Assembly: GCA_023440705.1 (NCBI GenBank)
Contig: JAEXRP010000077.1
Location: forward strand, 5,712 to 69,711
From: Soonwooa sp023440705
GTDB taxonomy: Bacteria > Bacteroidota > Bacteroidia > Flavobacteriales > Weeksellaceae
Direction of reading: 5' to 3'
DNA length: 64,000 nt
This document shows positions 52,046-61,363 of the stretch, piece after piece. The translations under genes were made by a program, and so were the position numbers. A model generated the notes under the pieces. It was not told the origin of the DNA. It did no database searches and saw only the letters and a program-made list of their open reading frames with translations. Numbering within the stretch: the first letter of the stretch is position 1; the number at the start of each line of letters is the position of its first letter.

Positions 52046-53074
52046 ATGACTGATATTATTATTAAATCTTTTAACAGACCGCACTATCTTGATCGTTGTA
52101 TAAGATCGATTTTACAGAATGTGACTGGCCATTATAGGATTAAAGTTGTTGACGATGGTACACCTCAACAGTATTTAGAAAAAATTGCGTCTATATATCC
52201 CAACATTGACATAGTTAAATCTGAACAGTACAATAATAAAATCCAAGCAATTGATAATAACATAAAAAAGGGTGAAAAAATTGATGGTTTTTCTATCCCT
52301 ACTCAATTGTGGATCAACGAAGTAAAAAAATCATCCGACTACGTTCTCGTGACCGAAGATGACGTCTGGGTTAGTACTCCTATTAACATTGACGAAATGG
52401 TTGACGAGATGAAATCTCATAAAATTCCACTATTAAGACTTGGCTGGTTAGGAAACCCTAATGATGACAAATATTGTGATGTAAAGAACCTAACTCCATC
52501 GGTTGTGTCAACTATTCCGCAAAAAATGATTACTGGGAACAAATTTTTTATGAATTTATTCTTCTACAACCGTTTTAAAACATTCACAATATTATATAAA
52601 ATGGGACTTGTTGACAACAATACGAAGAAAAAGTATTGGGTGATCAACTCTATCCTGATGGGATTGTATCAAAAAGATTATTGGTTAGCTATCTGGAAAG
52701 ATGCTGTAGGAAAAGTTGATGAAAAACAACAACTTAGAAATGCTGCTACATGGTATCACCACAATAAAAAGGCAACGTTCGCAAGAACCAATGTCGAACA
52801 TTTGAAAACAACTTTTAAATCTTCAGCAACTGGATCTTACCATGAGTATGGTAATAATTTTGATGTCAACAGAATGAACTTTATCCTAAATGAAGCTTGG
52901 TATAACGATCAATTTGATCCCATGGAAAATTTTCCTAAAGATTTTTCTGACGATTATATCAAAAGATTTCTAGACCAAGCTAATCATCCTAATGCTCAAT
53001 ATCAAGAATGGGCAAAATGGTCCGAAAAATTCAAATCACAGTATAGAGATCTAGGAGCTCAAGTCAATGATTAG
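52046..53074 (+). CDS. GT2-like glycosyltransferase, divergent
   Basis: A 342-residue protein opening with TDIIIKSFNRPHYLDRCIRSI and VVDDGTPQQYLE, like a GT2 donor half. The metal site is probably EDDVW (VTEDDVWVST), and the later part (LRLGWLGNPNDDKY, ATWYHHNKKATFARTNVEHLKTTFKSSATGSYHEYG in pieces) differs from ordinary GT2 enzymes. It is probably an acceptor-specific glycosyltransferase, but I do not recognise the subfamily. It starts two bases after the preceding GT2 and its stop codon abuts the stop of the oppositely oriented acyltransferase with no bases between them. Confidence 0.7.
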   Translation: MTDIIIKSFNRPHYLDRCIRSILQNVTGHYRIKVVDDGTPQQYLEKIASIYPNIDIVKSEQYNNKIQAIDNNIKKGEKIDGFSIPTQLWINEVKKSSDYVLVTEDDVWVSTPINIDEMVDEMKSHKIPLLRLGWLGNPNDDKYCDVKNLTPSVVSTIPQKMITGNKFFMNLFFYNRFKTFTILYKMGLVDNNTKKKYWVINSILMGLYQKDYWLAIWKDAVGKVDEKQQLRNAATWYHHNKKATFARTNVEHLKTTFKSSATGSYHEYGNNFDVNRMNFILNEAWYNDQFDPMENFPKDFSDDYIKRFLDQANHPNAQYQEWAKWSEKFKSQYRDLGAQVND

Positions 53075-54124
53075 CTATATCTTAAGAGCCTTTGTTAAAT
53101 AGTTGTATACCAAGTACAAAACATAACTTAGCCCTATTAATAATGGCATATAGTAGGAAAACTGTAGCAGACTAAAGTTGGAGAAAATATCTATAAATCG
53201 AAATTTCCCATTAACGACAAACAAAATCATTGAAATTTCTCCGAAGAAAATTATTATTCTTTTCAGCATCGTTGGACTAGAACCGCTTAACCATGAAAAC
53301 AGCTGAATCAACAATACTGAAACAGCCAAGAAACTAAGTGGAAAAAACACCTCAAAAAACTGCGATAACCCAAACACAATTGTAGCAGCAAGAACCAACC
53401 AACTATTAAATTTCCTAATTTTAAAATGTGCCAAGCAAATTCCTAAAATTACTTCTGGTAGGTGTCCGATAATACTTCCCAACACCGTGATATGGCTAGA
53501 TTTAGTCAAAAAATACCCCACATAGATTATTGAAAAACTAACTACAAATGGAATCCAAATCTTGCTAAACGGAAAACGTGTCACTACTTTATAGATAATC
53601 GGAAATAGTATATACAGTTGTATCATTAATGCAAAAAACCAAAATGGTCCCGTAAACATCCCATATAAGTACCATTCTGTAAAGCTACTAATCGTAGTAC
53701 CAAGCAAAAAACTCTTCTTCAGAATTTCATAAGCTGACATCGGTGTACCTTGCAACCACGTAACTGCAACGCAAAATGCGATACCAAAAAACATTAAAAA
53801 GTATATTTTCTTAAGTCTTTGAAAAACAAACTTAATATCGCTTACGGTTTTCTTTTGATATTGTATGCAGAGACCATAAGCACTAAAAAATATAAATATT
53901 TGAACGCCGTAATGTCCAAGAAATCCAAAAAAAGCAGCAAAGCCATCTTCAAAACTCAAACTTGTTAATTGCTTTAAAAACACAGCAACATTATCGGTCG
54001 AAAAACTGGATTCATTTTCAATACCAAAACCCTTTCTCGAATGGAAAAAATTATGAATTACAATCATTAGTATTCCGATTCCTTTAAAAAATGTCGTTTC
54101 TGTTTTAGTGAATAATCCGTTCAT
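53075..54124 (-). CDS. Acyltransferase-3 family membrane protein (paralog A)
   Basis: A 349-residue integral membrane acyltransferase with about ten hydrophobic segments and no extra domain. The N-terminus FFKGIGILMIVIHNFFH carries the conserved catalytic-type histidine; a GHYGVQIFIFFSAYGL segment and GPFWFFALMIQLYILFPIIYKV follow. The same motifs occur in the protein at 61364 (FKGIAILLIVLHNYLH, GHYGVQLFIFFSAYGL, GPFWFFGLMVQLYVAFPFLFKI), so the two are paralogs. It probably transfers an acyl group onto a cell-surface sugar. It begins two bases after the stop of the phosphoethanolamine-transferase-like gene, on the same minus-strand transcript. Confidence 0.85.
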   Translation of the reverse strand: MNGLFTKTETTFFKGIGILMIVIHNFFHSRKGFGIENESSFSTDNVAVFLKQLTSLSFEDGFAAFFGFLGHYGVQIFIFFSAYGLCIQYQKKTVSDIKFVFQRLKKIYFLMFFGIAFCVAVTWLQGTPMSAYEILKKSFLLGTTISSFTEWYLYGMFTGPFWFFALMIQLYILFPIIYKVVTRFPFSKIWIPFVVSFSIIYVGYFLTKSSHITVLGSIIGHLPEVILGICLAHFKIRKFNSWLVLAATIVFGLSQFFEVFFPLSFLAVSVLLIQLFSWLSGSSPTMLKRIIIFFGEISMILFVVNGKFRFIDIFSNFSLLQFSYYMPLLIGLSYVLYLVYNYLTKALKI

Positions 54125-54126
54125 AA

Positions 54127-55683
54127 TTATTCTTTTAATTGATTAAAAAACACCACCTCACCATCTTTTAAAAACTTCGCAGGTTGGTATGCTTCGGTTT
54201 TTGAATTTTCTAGACCCATTAACCTAAGAACAAGACTATACACAATTTTGGTTGAGGTTTCTTTATTTTCAACTCCGATCTCACGCATCGATGTTGGGAC
54301 TTTATCCCCATACCACATAAATAGAGGCACCCTGTTAGCACTTTTAGATTGCGAGTGAAAAAACTTATCATTGCTATGAGCTTGTCCGTGATCAGAATAA
54401 TATAGCAACGCGCTATTAGTCCCTTTCAAATCACTAAATATTTGTCCTAACAAATAATCGCTATAGGTTATTGAGTTATCATATGCATCTACGGTATTAT
54501 CTTTCTTAAATACATTATGAGACTTTGGATAATTATTTTTAGCGTCAGAATGAGAGCCCAATAAATGCAAAACTATTAGCTGTTTTTCTTTCTTATTCAA
54601 TAATTTGCGAAAATGTGGTAACATTTCTTCATCATACATAGCTTTAGTTTCAATCAACTGGTTTGCGTTATATGTTAAAAGATACTCCTCTTCCGACTTT
54701 GTCCCAGTAATCCAATAGCTTTTTCTATTAAAGTTTTGCCCAACACTAATTATATTGTCCGCTATTTGGCTAAAATTACTCTCAGCATAATTATCCATAG
54801 AAATATTACTGAGCGTTAATGGTACCGCTTGATAAGTAACAAAGGCCGGAGAAACAGCATTGTTGTACACGAACATATTTTGGCGTTCTTTATCCGCCTC
54901 CGGTGTAGTTGCTCTCCCATAACCATACAACGACATGTTTTGGACGCGTGCAGACTCTCCAAGTACCACGATAATTTTATCTATCTCATCATCTTGGAAT
55001 TTCTCAATCTTAGAAATAGAAGAAAAATCCGCTTTAAAATTCTTAATTGATCTAATCTTCATCAAATAATCAAACCCTCCGTAAAAAGAATTCATAGTCT
55101 GAAAAACAAATTTTGGCTCAACAAAATGAACACCATAGCCTGGGTGAGATTTCCTATACTTTTCAATATCATATTTTTCCTTGCATACCCATACAATTGG
55201 TAAAATAACCCAAATAGTACTAGCTAAAATACTAACAAAATTCACTTTTATTATTTTACTCAGTTTCTCTATTAGAAAAGCAAATAGCAATGTATATAAA
55301 ACACTAAAAAAAAGTGGAAAACCCAATGTTGATTGTATACTACTAACCTCTCGAAAACTTGTTGACAATGTACTGTAAGCCATCTCTTTTGTAAAGTTTT
55401 CTTTGTAGATAAAAAAACCACTAGCAGAAGCCATGATATTAACAAACATAATTATGACAAAAAAATACACGACTATACGTAGATATTTATTAATCTTCAA
55501 TATCACTGCTAAAAAAACACATAGCGATGCAAAACCCAAAACATAGTCTACGCTGTGTCTAGCAATCTGTATATTATTTTTCCAAGGATAAGTATTTGTC
55601 TTAATGTTCAAAAACAAGTACGTTGCCAATAAAGCGAGAAATAACAATATCAAACCGATTATGTTAAGTCTATTTTTTTTCAT
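54127..55683 (-). CDS. Phosphoethanolamine transferase-like membrane sulfatase-fold enzyme (EptA family)
   Basis: A 518-residue protein with five N-terminal membrane segments (about 7-26, 47-64, 70-92, 124-142, 150-168) and a periplasmic alkaline-phosphatase-fold domain. The catalytic region VVLGESARVQNMSLYGYGRATTP puts Ser244 in the nucleophile position that is Thr in EptA and MCR. Other metal-site residues are His377 in LGSHSD and Asp431-His432 in YYSDHGQAH. It probably transfers phosphoethanolamine or a related group to LPS lipid A, core or a glycan. It is first of a two-gene minus-strand unit with an acyltransferase, so both may decorate the same surface glycan. A plain sulfatase is less likely because of the membrane part. 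Confidence 0.82.
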   Translation of the reverse strand: MKKNRLNIIGLILLFLALLATYLFLNIKTNTYPWKNNIQIARHSVDYVLGFASLCVFLAVILKINKYLRIVVYFFVIIMFVNIMASASGFFIYKENFTKEMAYSTLSTSFREVSSIQSTLGFPLFFSVLYTLLFAFLIEKLSKIIKVNFVSILASTIWVILPIVWVCKEKYDIEKYRKSHPGYGVHFVEPKFVFQTMNSFYGGFDYLMKIRSIKNFKADFSSISKIEKFQDDEIDKIIVVLGESARVQNMSLYGYGRATTPEADKERQNMFVYNNAVSPAFVTYQAVPLTLSNISMDNYAESNFSQIADNIISVGQNFNRKSYWITGTKSEEEYLLTYNANQLIETKAMYDEEMLPHFRKLLNKKEKQLIVLHLLGSHSDAKNNYPKSHNVFKKDNTVDAYDNSITYSDYLLGQIFSDLKGTNSALLYYSDHGQAHSNDKFFHSQSKSANRVPLFMWYGDKVPTSMREIGVENKETSTKIVYSLVLRLMGLENSKTEAYQPAKFLKDGEVVFFNQLKE

Positions 55684-55703
55684 TAATATTTGGTTAATAT
55701 TGG

Positions 55704-55711
55704 CAAATATA
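55704..55711 (-). promoter_or_regulatory. Putative -7 box of the EptA-like/acyltransferase unit
   Basis: Reads TATATTTG on the minus strand, an exact TAnnTTTG match 20 bp upstream of the ATG at 55683. Confidence 0.52.
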
Positions 55712-55885
55712 AAAATTTAACTTGTTTCCACCACTTCTTAGCACAATTCAAAATTAAATACCATTGTAAGGTAGTACATAGTAAAAGCCTACAAAATCAA
55801 CGTAAATAAACTATAAAATTTCTCCATTTATCGAATCTAGAAAATAATGTTTGATGTATAGTTAAAAAACAATTTCATAAAATAC

Positions 55886-55893
55886 TATCTTTG
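55886..55893 (+). promoter_or_regulatory. Putative -7 box of the last glycosyltransferase unit
   Basis: TATCTTTG, an exact TAnnTTTG match 17 bp before the ATG at 55911. It is divergent from the box at 55704. The 227-bp gap shows no gene. Confidence 0.55.
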
Positions 55894-55910
55894 TTGACGC
55901 ATAACACACA

Positions 55911-57083
55911 ATGAAAAAAATTAAAGTCTTATTTAGGCTAAGATCGCTTGAGATGGGTGGTGTCCCACGTGTGGTTTTAGACTTGCTTAGAAACCTTCCT
56001 AATGATAAATTTGATTTTACCTTGATGCTGAACTTGTATCAAGGCGAATTGGTGAAAGATATTCCCAAAAATATCAAACTTATCGTTGTGGAAAAAGGTA
56101 AAGAACAAATGAGTTCAAATCCCTTTATCCAAAAATTGCAATTGGCTTTCCGTCGTTTGAAGTTGGAGATTTATGATAAATTTCCTGCTTTTTTATATAA
56201 AGTAAAAGGTCTAGAGAACTACGATATCGAAGTTGCACCAGGTTACACAGAATTTGACATGGTATTAAATTCGCCTAACAAAAAATCTAGAAAAATAGGC
56301 TGGTTCCACACCGACGTTGGTTATGACAAAGACCAACAACGCGTTATGAGCAGAATCGAAAAAATGAAAAAATTTGATTTCATGATTTTTGGCTCCAAAC
56401 AAACCAGACAAGTTATCGATGATCTTTACCAAGTTAAATATCCAAAAAGTACTGTTATTTATAACGTGATAAAAGTGGATGAAGTTCTTAAAAAAGCGAC
56501 TTTGTTTAATCATTCTTTTAACACAGATTATCCTGTGTTTTCATCAATGGGAAGGCTACACCATCGCAAAGGTTATCATGCTTTGATGAAAGTGCACAAA
56601 CAATTATTAGAAGACGGCTTTCCACATGTTATCGCTGTCATTGGTGGTGGCAACGAAATGGAAAATCTCATCAGTCAGCGTAAAGAACTCGGTGTTGACA
56701 ACACATTTTTGTTGCTTGACTCGCAGACTAATCCATACCCATACATCAAAGCTTCGGACTTCTTCATTCTTCCCTCACAATCAGAATCTTACCCACTTGT
56801 GATTGGCGAAGTAATGGCTATGAGAAAACCAATTATATCAACCAATGTTGGTGGTATTTCAGAAATGATAGATGACGGCATAGATGGCATTTTGATCAAC
56901 TATGATGAAAAGGATATGTACAATGCTATGAAAGATTTTATGACAAATCCTGATTTAGTTGACAAAATCTATGATGCTACTGAAAAAGCATATGAAAAAT
57001 TCAATGAAAAAGAAATCTATCGACAAGTAAGCGAAGTTTTTGAACAGCAATACCAATTGAAACTACAAAATGAACAGTCCTAA
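55911..57083 (+). CDS. Family 4 glycosyltransferase (paralog A)
   Basis: A 390-residue GT-B enzyme. It opens KKIKVLFRLRSLEMGGVPRVV (GGxxRV acceptor motif), then LRNLPNDKFDFTLMLNLYQGELVKDIP, and in the second half has SSMGRLHHRKGYHALMKVH, IGGGNEMENLI and SQSESYPLVIGEVMAMRKPIISTNVGGI with the E-x7-E donor pair. The N-terminal half closely parallels the GT4 at 60182 (SLRHGGAEKVL, LKNLPSDKYEVDLLLNLYSGKYLTEVP), so they are paralogs. It is first in a + strand unit after a consensus -7 box. Its end overlaps the next GT2 by 14 bases. Confidence 0.9.
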   Translation: MKKIKVLFRLRSLEMGGVPRVVLDLLRNLPNDKFDFTLMLNLYQGELVKDIPKNIKLIVVEKGKEQMSSNPFIQKLQLAFRRLKLEIYDKFPAFLYKVKGLENYDIEVAPGYTEFDMVLNSPNKKSRKIGWFHTDVGYDKDQQRVMSRIEKMKKFDFMIFGSKQTRQVIDDLYQVKYPKSTVIYNVIKVDEVLKKATLFNHSFNTDYPVFSSMGRLHHRKGYHALMKVHKQLLEDGFPHVIAVIGGGNEMENLISQRKELGVDNTFLLLDSQTNPYPYIKASDFFILPSQSESYPLVIGEVMAMRKPIISTNVGGISEMIDDGIDGILINYDEKDMYNAMKDFMTNPDLVDKIYDATEKAYEKFNEKEIYRQVSEVFEQQYQLKLQNEQS

Positions 57084-57978
57084 AATTACGGTTGTTACGC
57101 CAACATACAATCGTGCGCACACCATTACTAGAACTTATGAATCTTTAAAACAACAAAGCTTTAAGGACTTCAAATGGATTATTATGGATGATGGATCAAC
57201 TGATGGAACTAAAGAATTGGTAGAACTGTTTAAAAACGAAAACATCATCGATATCGACTATTTTTGGAATGAAAATCAGCACAAATTCATCACTGTTTTT
57301 GAGGGTATCAAAAAAGTTACAAGTCCATACTTTATGATCTTGGACTCGGATGATACTTATCCAAAAAACTCAATGGAAATCCTTGTTGAAGAATCCGATA
57401 AAATTAAAAATCAAGATGATTATATCGGCATTATTGGACATTCCGCAGATGAAAACGGTAACATTGTAGGTGTTAAATTCCCTATAGAATTTGACGGTTC
57501 TATCTTCGATATGCGTTATAAGTACAAAGTGAGAGGTGACAAAAACGGCATCTTTTTTACCAAAACATATCACCGTTATTTAGATAAATTCGATTACGAA
57601 AAATACAGAGGCAAAGGTTATATTCCGCAGACCGTATTTTTCAACATCTACGACTCTGAAGGTATTAAAACTAGATTCATCAACAAAATCGTGCGTAATT
57701 ATCATTTGGATGAAGCTGATCAACAATCTGTTTCTAACACGAGATGGATAGGGAAAAACACCTTTGGATTAATGGAAGGCTATCGCTCTTTTCTTAACTG
57801 TTATCATAAGCAACTTAAAAATTATCCGAAAACATTAATAAAAAATCTTGTAGGTTATCAAACTTATTCATTAATAAATAATAAAAATCTTAGCGACATT
57901 AACAAAGGAATTACTAATTTTAAAATTCTGTCAACCTTAATCTATCCTTTAACGTTGATTTATGCCAAAACGAGATGA
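57070..57978 (+). CDS. Family 2 glycosyltransferase
   Basis: A 302-residue GT-A enzyme. Motifs are ITVVTPTYNRAHTITRTYES, MDDGSTDGTKEL and ILDSDDTYPKNS (DxD-type), then the acceptor-side GKGYIPQTVFFNIYDSEGIKTRFI. It resembles the GT2 at 43554 in motif wording and is probably its paralog. It starts inside the end of the preceding GT4 gene (14-base overlap), suggesting translational coupling. Confidence 0.9.
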   Translation: MNSPKITVVTPTYNRAHTITRTYESLKQQSFKDFKWIIMDDGSTDGTKELVELFKNENIIDIDYFWNENQHKFITVFEGIKKVTSPYFMILDSDDTYPKNSMEILVEESDKIKNQDDYIGIIGHSADENGNIVGVKFPIEFDGSIFDMRYKYKVRGDKNGIFFTKTYHRYLDKFDYEKYRGKGYIPQTVFFNIYDSEGIKTRFINKIVRNYHLDEADQQSVSNTRWIGKNTFGLMEGYRSFLNCYHKQLKNYPKTLIKNLVGYQTYSLINNKNLSDINKGITNFKILSTLIYPLTLIYAKTR

Positions 57979-57982
57979 TTAC

Positions 57983-59023
57983 ATGAAAAAACTACTAACA
58001 CTAACCTTGGGTGGTAAGGAGAATCCTTCTTCTAATTTTAGAGTTCGACAATATTATAACCTTCTAAAAAAAGACTCTTGGGACATTACGGAATTTAATT
58101 TAAAAACTATATTTTACCCCGAATTTTCAAAAAATCTTTTTTTCCATTATTTTTTTAAAGTTTCAGGTATCTATTTTTTAGGCAGCTATCTTCAAAAAAG
58201 AAAATTAAATTCTTTACTAAAAGAGGCAGATCTCATATGGATCAATAAATATTGTATAGAGGAAATCGATTTATCCATGGCAAAAGCTCCAATAGTACAG
58301 GATATTGACGATGCAATATTTTATAATTCTAACAAAAACTTCAAATATACTTTAACCCATGCCACGCATTTATTTGTGGGAAATAATTTTCTTAAGGACG
58401 AAATTCTTAAAATTAAAAATATTCCAATTGATGTAATACCAACCTCCATTAATTTAGAATTATATCCAAAAAATCAAACTAAGATTAGCAATTTTACGAT
58501 TGGTTGGATTGGCTCTCCTTACACCAATAAGTATCTTATAAAAATAAAGGATCCTATAAATAAATTTTTAGAACAAACCAATAGCGAACTCCTTATTATT
58601 TCGGATAAACTAACTGATTTTGAAGGCATTTTTACAAAAAAATGCAACCTAATATATTGGGACGAAAGCAAATACATCAACGACTTAGACAAAATATCTA
58701 TCGGCCTTATGCCACTTGACAATACCAATTGGGAAAAAGGAAAATGTAGTTTTAAAATGTTACAATACATGGCTTTACACAAAGCTGTTATTGTTTCTCC
58801 TGTTGGTCTTAACAAAGAAATTCTGGACAAATACAATTGTGGTGCATCCGCAATAACCGATGATCAATGGTTTGACTCTTTAATGTACTTTTATCAAAAC
58901 CAATTAATTACATCAGAACTAGGAAACAATGGAAGACTAGGAATAGAAGCGGAATATAGCACTAATGATAACTACAAAAAAATAGCTTCAGTTTTTCACC
59001 AATTAATTAATCATGGAACATAA
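57983..59023 (+). CDS. GT4-like glycosyltransferase (GT-B)
   Basis: A 346-residue protein beginning KKLLTLTLGGKENPSSNFRVRQYY, a start typical of a GT-B group that lacks the usual GG acceptor motif. The second half has IGWIGSPYTNKYLIKI, LLIISDKLTDFEGIF and GLMPLDNTNWEKGKCSFKMLQYMALHKAVIVSPVGLNKEIL (in pieces), where the KGKCSFKxLQYMA stretch takes the place of the E-x7-E donor motif. An ATG at 57962 is also in frame but overlaps the preceding gene; the ATG at 57983, five bases after that gene's stop, fits better. The sugar transferred is unknown. Its stop overlaps the next GT4 start by 11 bases. Confidence 0.8.
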   Translation: MKKLLTLTLGGKENPSSNFRVRQYYNLLKKDSWDITEFNLKTIFYPEFSKNLFFHYFFKVSGIYFLGSYLQKRKLNSLLKEADLIWINKYCIEEIDLSMAKAPIVQDIDDAIFYNSNKNFKYTLTHATHLFVGNNFLKDEILKIKNIPIDVIPTSINLELYPKNQTKISNFTIGWIGSPYTNKYLIKIKDPINKFLEQTNSELLIISDKLTDFEGIFTKKCNLIYWDESKYINDLDKISIGLMPLDNTNWEKGKCSFKMLQYMALHKAVIVSPVGLNKEILDKYNCGASAITDDQWFDSLMYFYQNQLITSELGNNGRLGIEAEYSTNDNYKKIASVFHQLINHGT

Positions 59024-60158
59024 AAAAAACCTACTCTTCATATATTACAGGTTGTTCAAACCTGGTGGGGTAACCAAGACATTAGTCAACTTAATGAATG
59101 AGTTGGTCAATGATTATAATGTCACTGTACTACTATTAATAAAAAACGAAAATTCTTATTTTGAACTAGATCCAAGAGTTAAAGTTTTAAGCATTGACAC
59201 TTTTAATCATCCTGCTTTTACAAAAGGTTGTACATTTCTTAACACTAAACTAGGTCAGAAAATCCCCAGAAGAGTATCTATAAAATCTTATTTGTATGAC
59301 TACGGCTCCTATTCAACCTTAAAAAATTGGATAAATAAAAATCATCAACAATATGATTTTATTGTAACTTGTTTGTACAAGCTAAGTGCCTACTTATCAA
59401 GCAACAAGCAAGTGCAACCAAAAATTGTTACTTGGGAAAAAAATAGCTTCGAAGGCATTAACAAATTCTGGCAATCTTTTCCAAGAAAACATTATAAAAA
59501 CATAAAAGGCGTTGTTACCTTAAACAATCAGGGAGAAAAATATTATTCTGAGTTCAATAATAACGTAAAAAAAATATATAATATAACAGGAAAACCTTAC
59601 GAAGACAATACAATAGACTTTTCTACGAAATCTAACCAAATGACCTATGTTGGCCGCTTCAGTAAAGAAAAAAATATAGATCATATTATTGACATCTTTT
59701 CTAAACTAAAAAATAAAGAAGATTACATCCTCAATCTTATTGGTGATGGAGAACTACGAAATAAGCTAGAAGAACAAATCCAGAGCCTCAATCTGCAAGA
59801 TAGAATTATTTTACACGGCTTGCTAAAACCAACAGCTGTTAATGAAATATTAAAAAAATCTAAATTTATTTTGCTGACTTCGTCTACGGAAGGCCTTCCC
59901 AATGTGTTAGTTGAAGGCATGATGGCAGGCAATGTTATAGTATCATATAATTGCAAATATGGTCCTGATGAAATTATTAATGAAAATAATGGATTTTTAA
60001 TTCCTTTGTATGACAAAAACACTTTTGTCGACAAACTACAGTATCTAATTGATAATCCGAAAATTACTAACAGCCTTTGCATTTCTAGCTATGAAGAAGC
60101 GACAAAGTGGAAAAAAGAGAAAATCGTAAAACAATGGAAAGACATTTTTGATAATTAA
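59013..60158 (+). CDS. Family 4 glycosyltransferase
   Basis: A 381-residue GT-B enzyme with KKNLLFIYYRLFKPGGVTKTL at the N-terminus (PGG motif), YVGRFSKEKNIDHIIDIFSKL, LIGDGELRNKLEEQI and SSTEGLPNVLVEGMMAGNVIVSYNCKYGPDEII (in pieces), with the E-x7-E pair. It shares the SYNCxxGPxxL ending with the GT4 at 45095. The start overlaps the preceding gene. A 23-bp gap with a TTG-initiated GT4 follows. Confidence 0.9.
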   Translation: MEHKKNLLFIYYRLFKPGGVTKTLVNLMNELVNDYNVTVLLLIKNENSYFELDPRVKVLSIDTFNHPAFTKGCTFLNTKLGQKIPRRVSIKSYLYDYGSYSTLKNWINKNHQQYDFIVTCLYKLSAYLSSNKQVQPKIVTWEKNSFEGINKFWQSFPRKHYKNIKGVVTLNNQGEKYYSEFNNNVKKIYNITGKPYEDNTIDFSTKSNQMTYVGRFSKEKNIDHIIDIFSKLKNKEDYILNLIGDGELRNKLEEQIQSLNLQDRIILHGLLKPTAVNEILKKSKFILLTSSTEGLPNVLVEGMMAGNVIVSYNCKYGPDEIINENNGFLIPLYDKNTFVDKLQYLIDNPKITNSLCISSYEEATKWKKEKIVKQWKDIFDN

Positions 60159-60181
60159 TTTAACTTCGTAAAAAATACATT

Positions 60182-61327
60182 TTGAAAAAGAAAATCCTTA
60201 TTCGTATTGGTTCTTTAAGACATGGTGGTGCAGAGAAAGTTTTGGTGACTTTCCTCAAAAATTTGCCGTCAGACAAATACGAAGTGGACCTTTTACTTAA
60301 CCTATATTCAGGGAAATATCTTACCGAAGTTCCGAATTGGGTTAATGTGATGTACCTCAACAAAGGCGAAATGATTACGACCAATCGCCCGCAAGACATT
60401 CCTAAAAAAGCCTATCGTGTTGTCTATCAACGTTTATTGAAAAAATATCCAAAAATTCTTTATAAGCGAAAACTCAAAAACAAAAAGTACGACATCGAGT
60501 TCGCTGCAATCCATGGTTTTATGGACGAAGTGCTTAATAGTCCTTTGACATCCTCAAAAAAACTGATGTGGATCCATAATGATTTGACGCAAGTTGAAGG
60601 TTATACCAAAGAAAAAATCAGACGATTTTTCAAATATGATAAAGTGATGGTTATTTCTGAAAAGATTAAAAAGACTTTTGAAGACCTTGCTATTTCCGAA
60701 ACTGAAAAATCCAAAATTGTTAGAATTTTCAACCCTTTGGACACTGAAGAGATTTTAATAAAAGCGGGAAAATCTGTGGAAAATTATAAATTTAATGACA
60801 AACTTCCGACTTTCATTTCGGTGGGGACCGTTTTCCCACAAAAAGGATTTGACCGACTTCTTAAAGCTCATAAAAAATTAATAAATGAAGGATTAGATCA
60901 CCGACTTCTAATTGTTGGTGATGGTTACGATTTTGAAAATATCAAAAAACTAAAAACCGAACTTGGCGTTGACAACACAGCGACAATGTTGGGTTTTACA
61001 GATAATCCTTATCCTTATTTTAAGAAAGCAGATTTTTATATTTTAAGTTCTCGTTATGAAGGTTTCCCGACCGTTTTATTCGAAGCTATGACGCTTAACA
61101 AAAACATTATTGCAACCGATGTTTCTGGCGTTCGTGAAATGTTAAATGACGGCGACTTGGGTTTAATAATAGAAAATTCTGAAGAAGGTATTTATGAAGG
61201 TATGAAGAAAGCTTTACTACATCCTCAAGCTTTTGAAAGTTATCAGACTAAACTTCAAGCTTACGAAATGCCATTTAACCTAAAAAACTCGGTGAAGGGT
61301 ATTACTAATATTATCGATAAGCTGTAG
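60182..61327 (+). CDS. Family 4 glycosyltransferase (paralog B)
   Basis: A 381-residue GT-B enzyme related to the GT4 at 55911. Motifs are KKKILIRIGSLRHGGAEKVLV, ISVGTVFPQKGFDRLLKAHK, IVGDGYDFENI, and SSRYEGFPTVLFEAMTLNKNIIATDVSGVREM (in pieces), with the E-x7-E donor pair. No ATG gives this N-terminus, and the frame opens with a TTG at 60182, which I take as the start. It precedes the acyltransferase paralog B by 36 bp, as a GT4/acyltransferase set that mirrors the other pair of paralogs. Confidence 0.88.
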   Translation: MKKKILIRIGSLRHGGAEKVLVTFLKNLPSDKYEVDLLLNLYSGKYLTEVPNWVNVMYLNKGEMITTNRPQDIPKKAYRVVYQRLLKKYPKILYKRKLKNKKYDIEFAAIHGFMDEVLNSPLTSSKKLMWIHNDLTQVEGYTKEKIRRFFKYDKVMVISEKIKKTFEDLAISETEKSKIVRIFNPLDTEEILIKAGKSVENYKFNDKLPTFISVGTVFPQKGFDRLLKAHKKLINEGLDHRLLIVGDGYDFENIKKLKTELGVDNTATMLGFTDNPYPYFKKADFYILSSRYEGFPTVLFEAMTLNKNIIATDVSGVREMLNDGDLGLIIENSEEGIYEGMKKALLHPQAFESYQTKLQAYEMPFNLKNSVKGITNIIDKL

Positions 61328-61363
61328 AAATTTAATTTTTTTATTATAAATTGTTGTCTCAAA

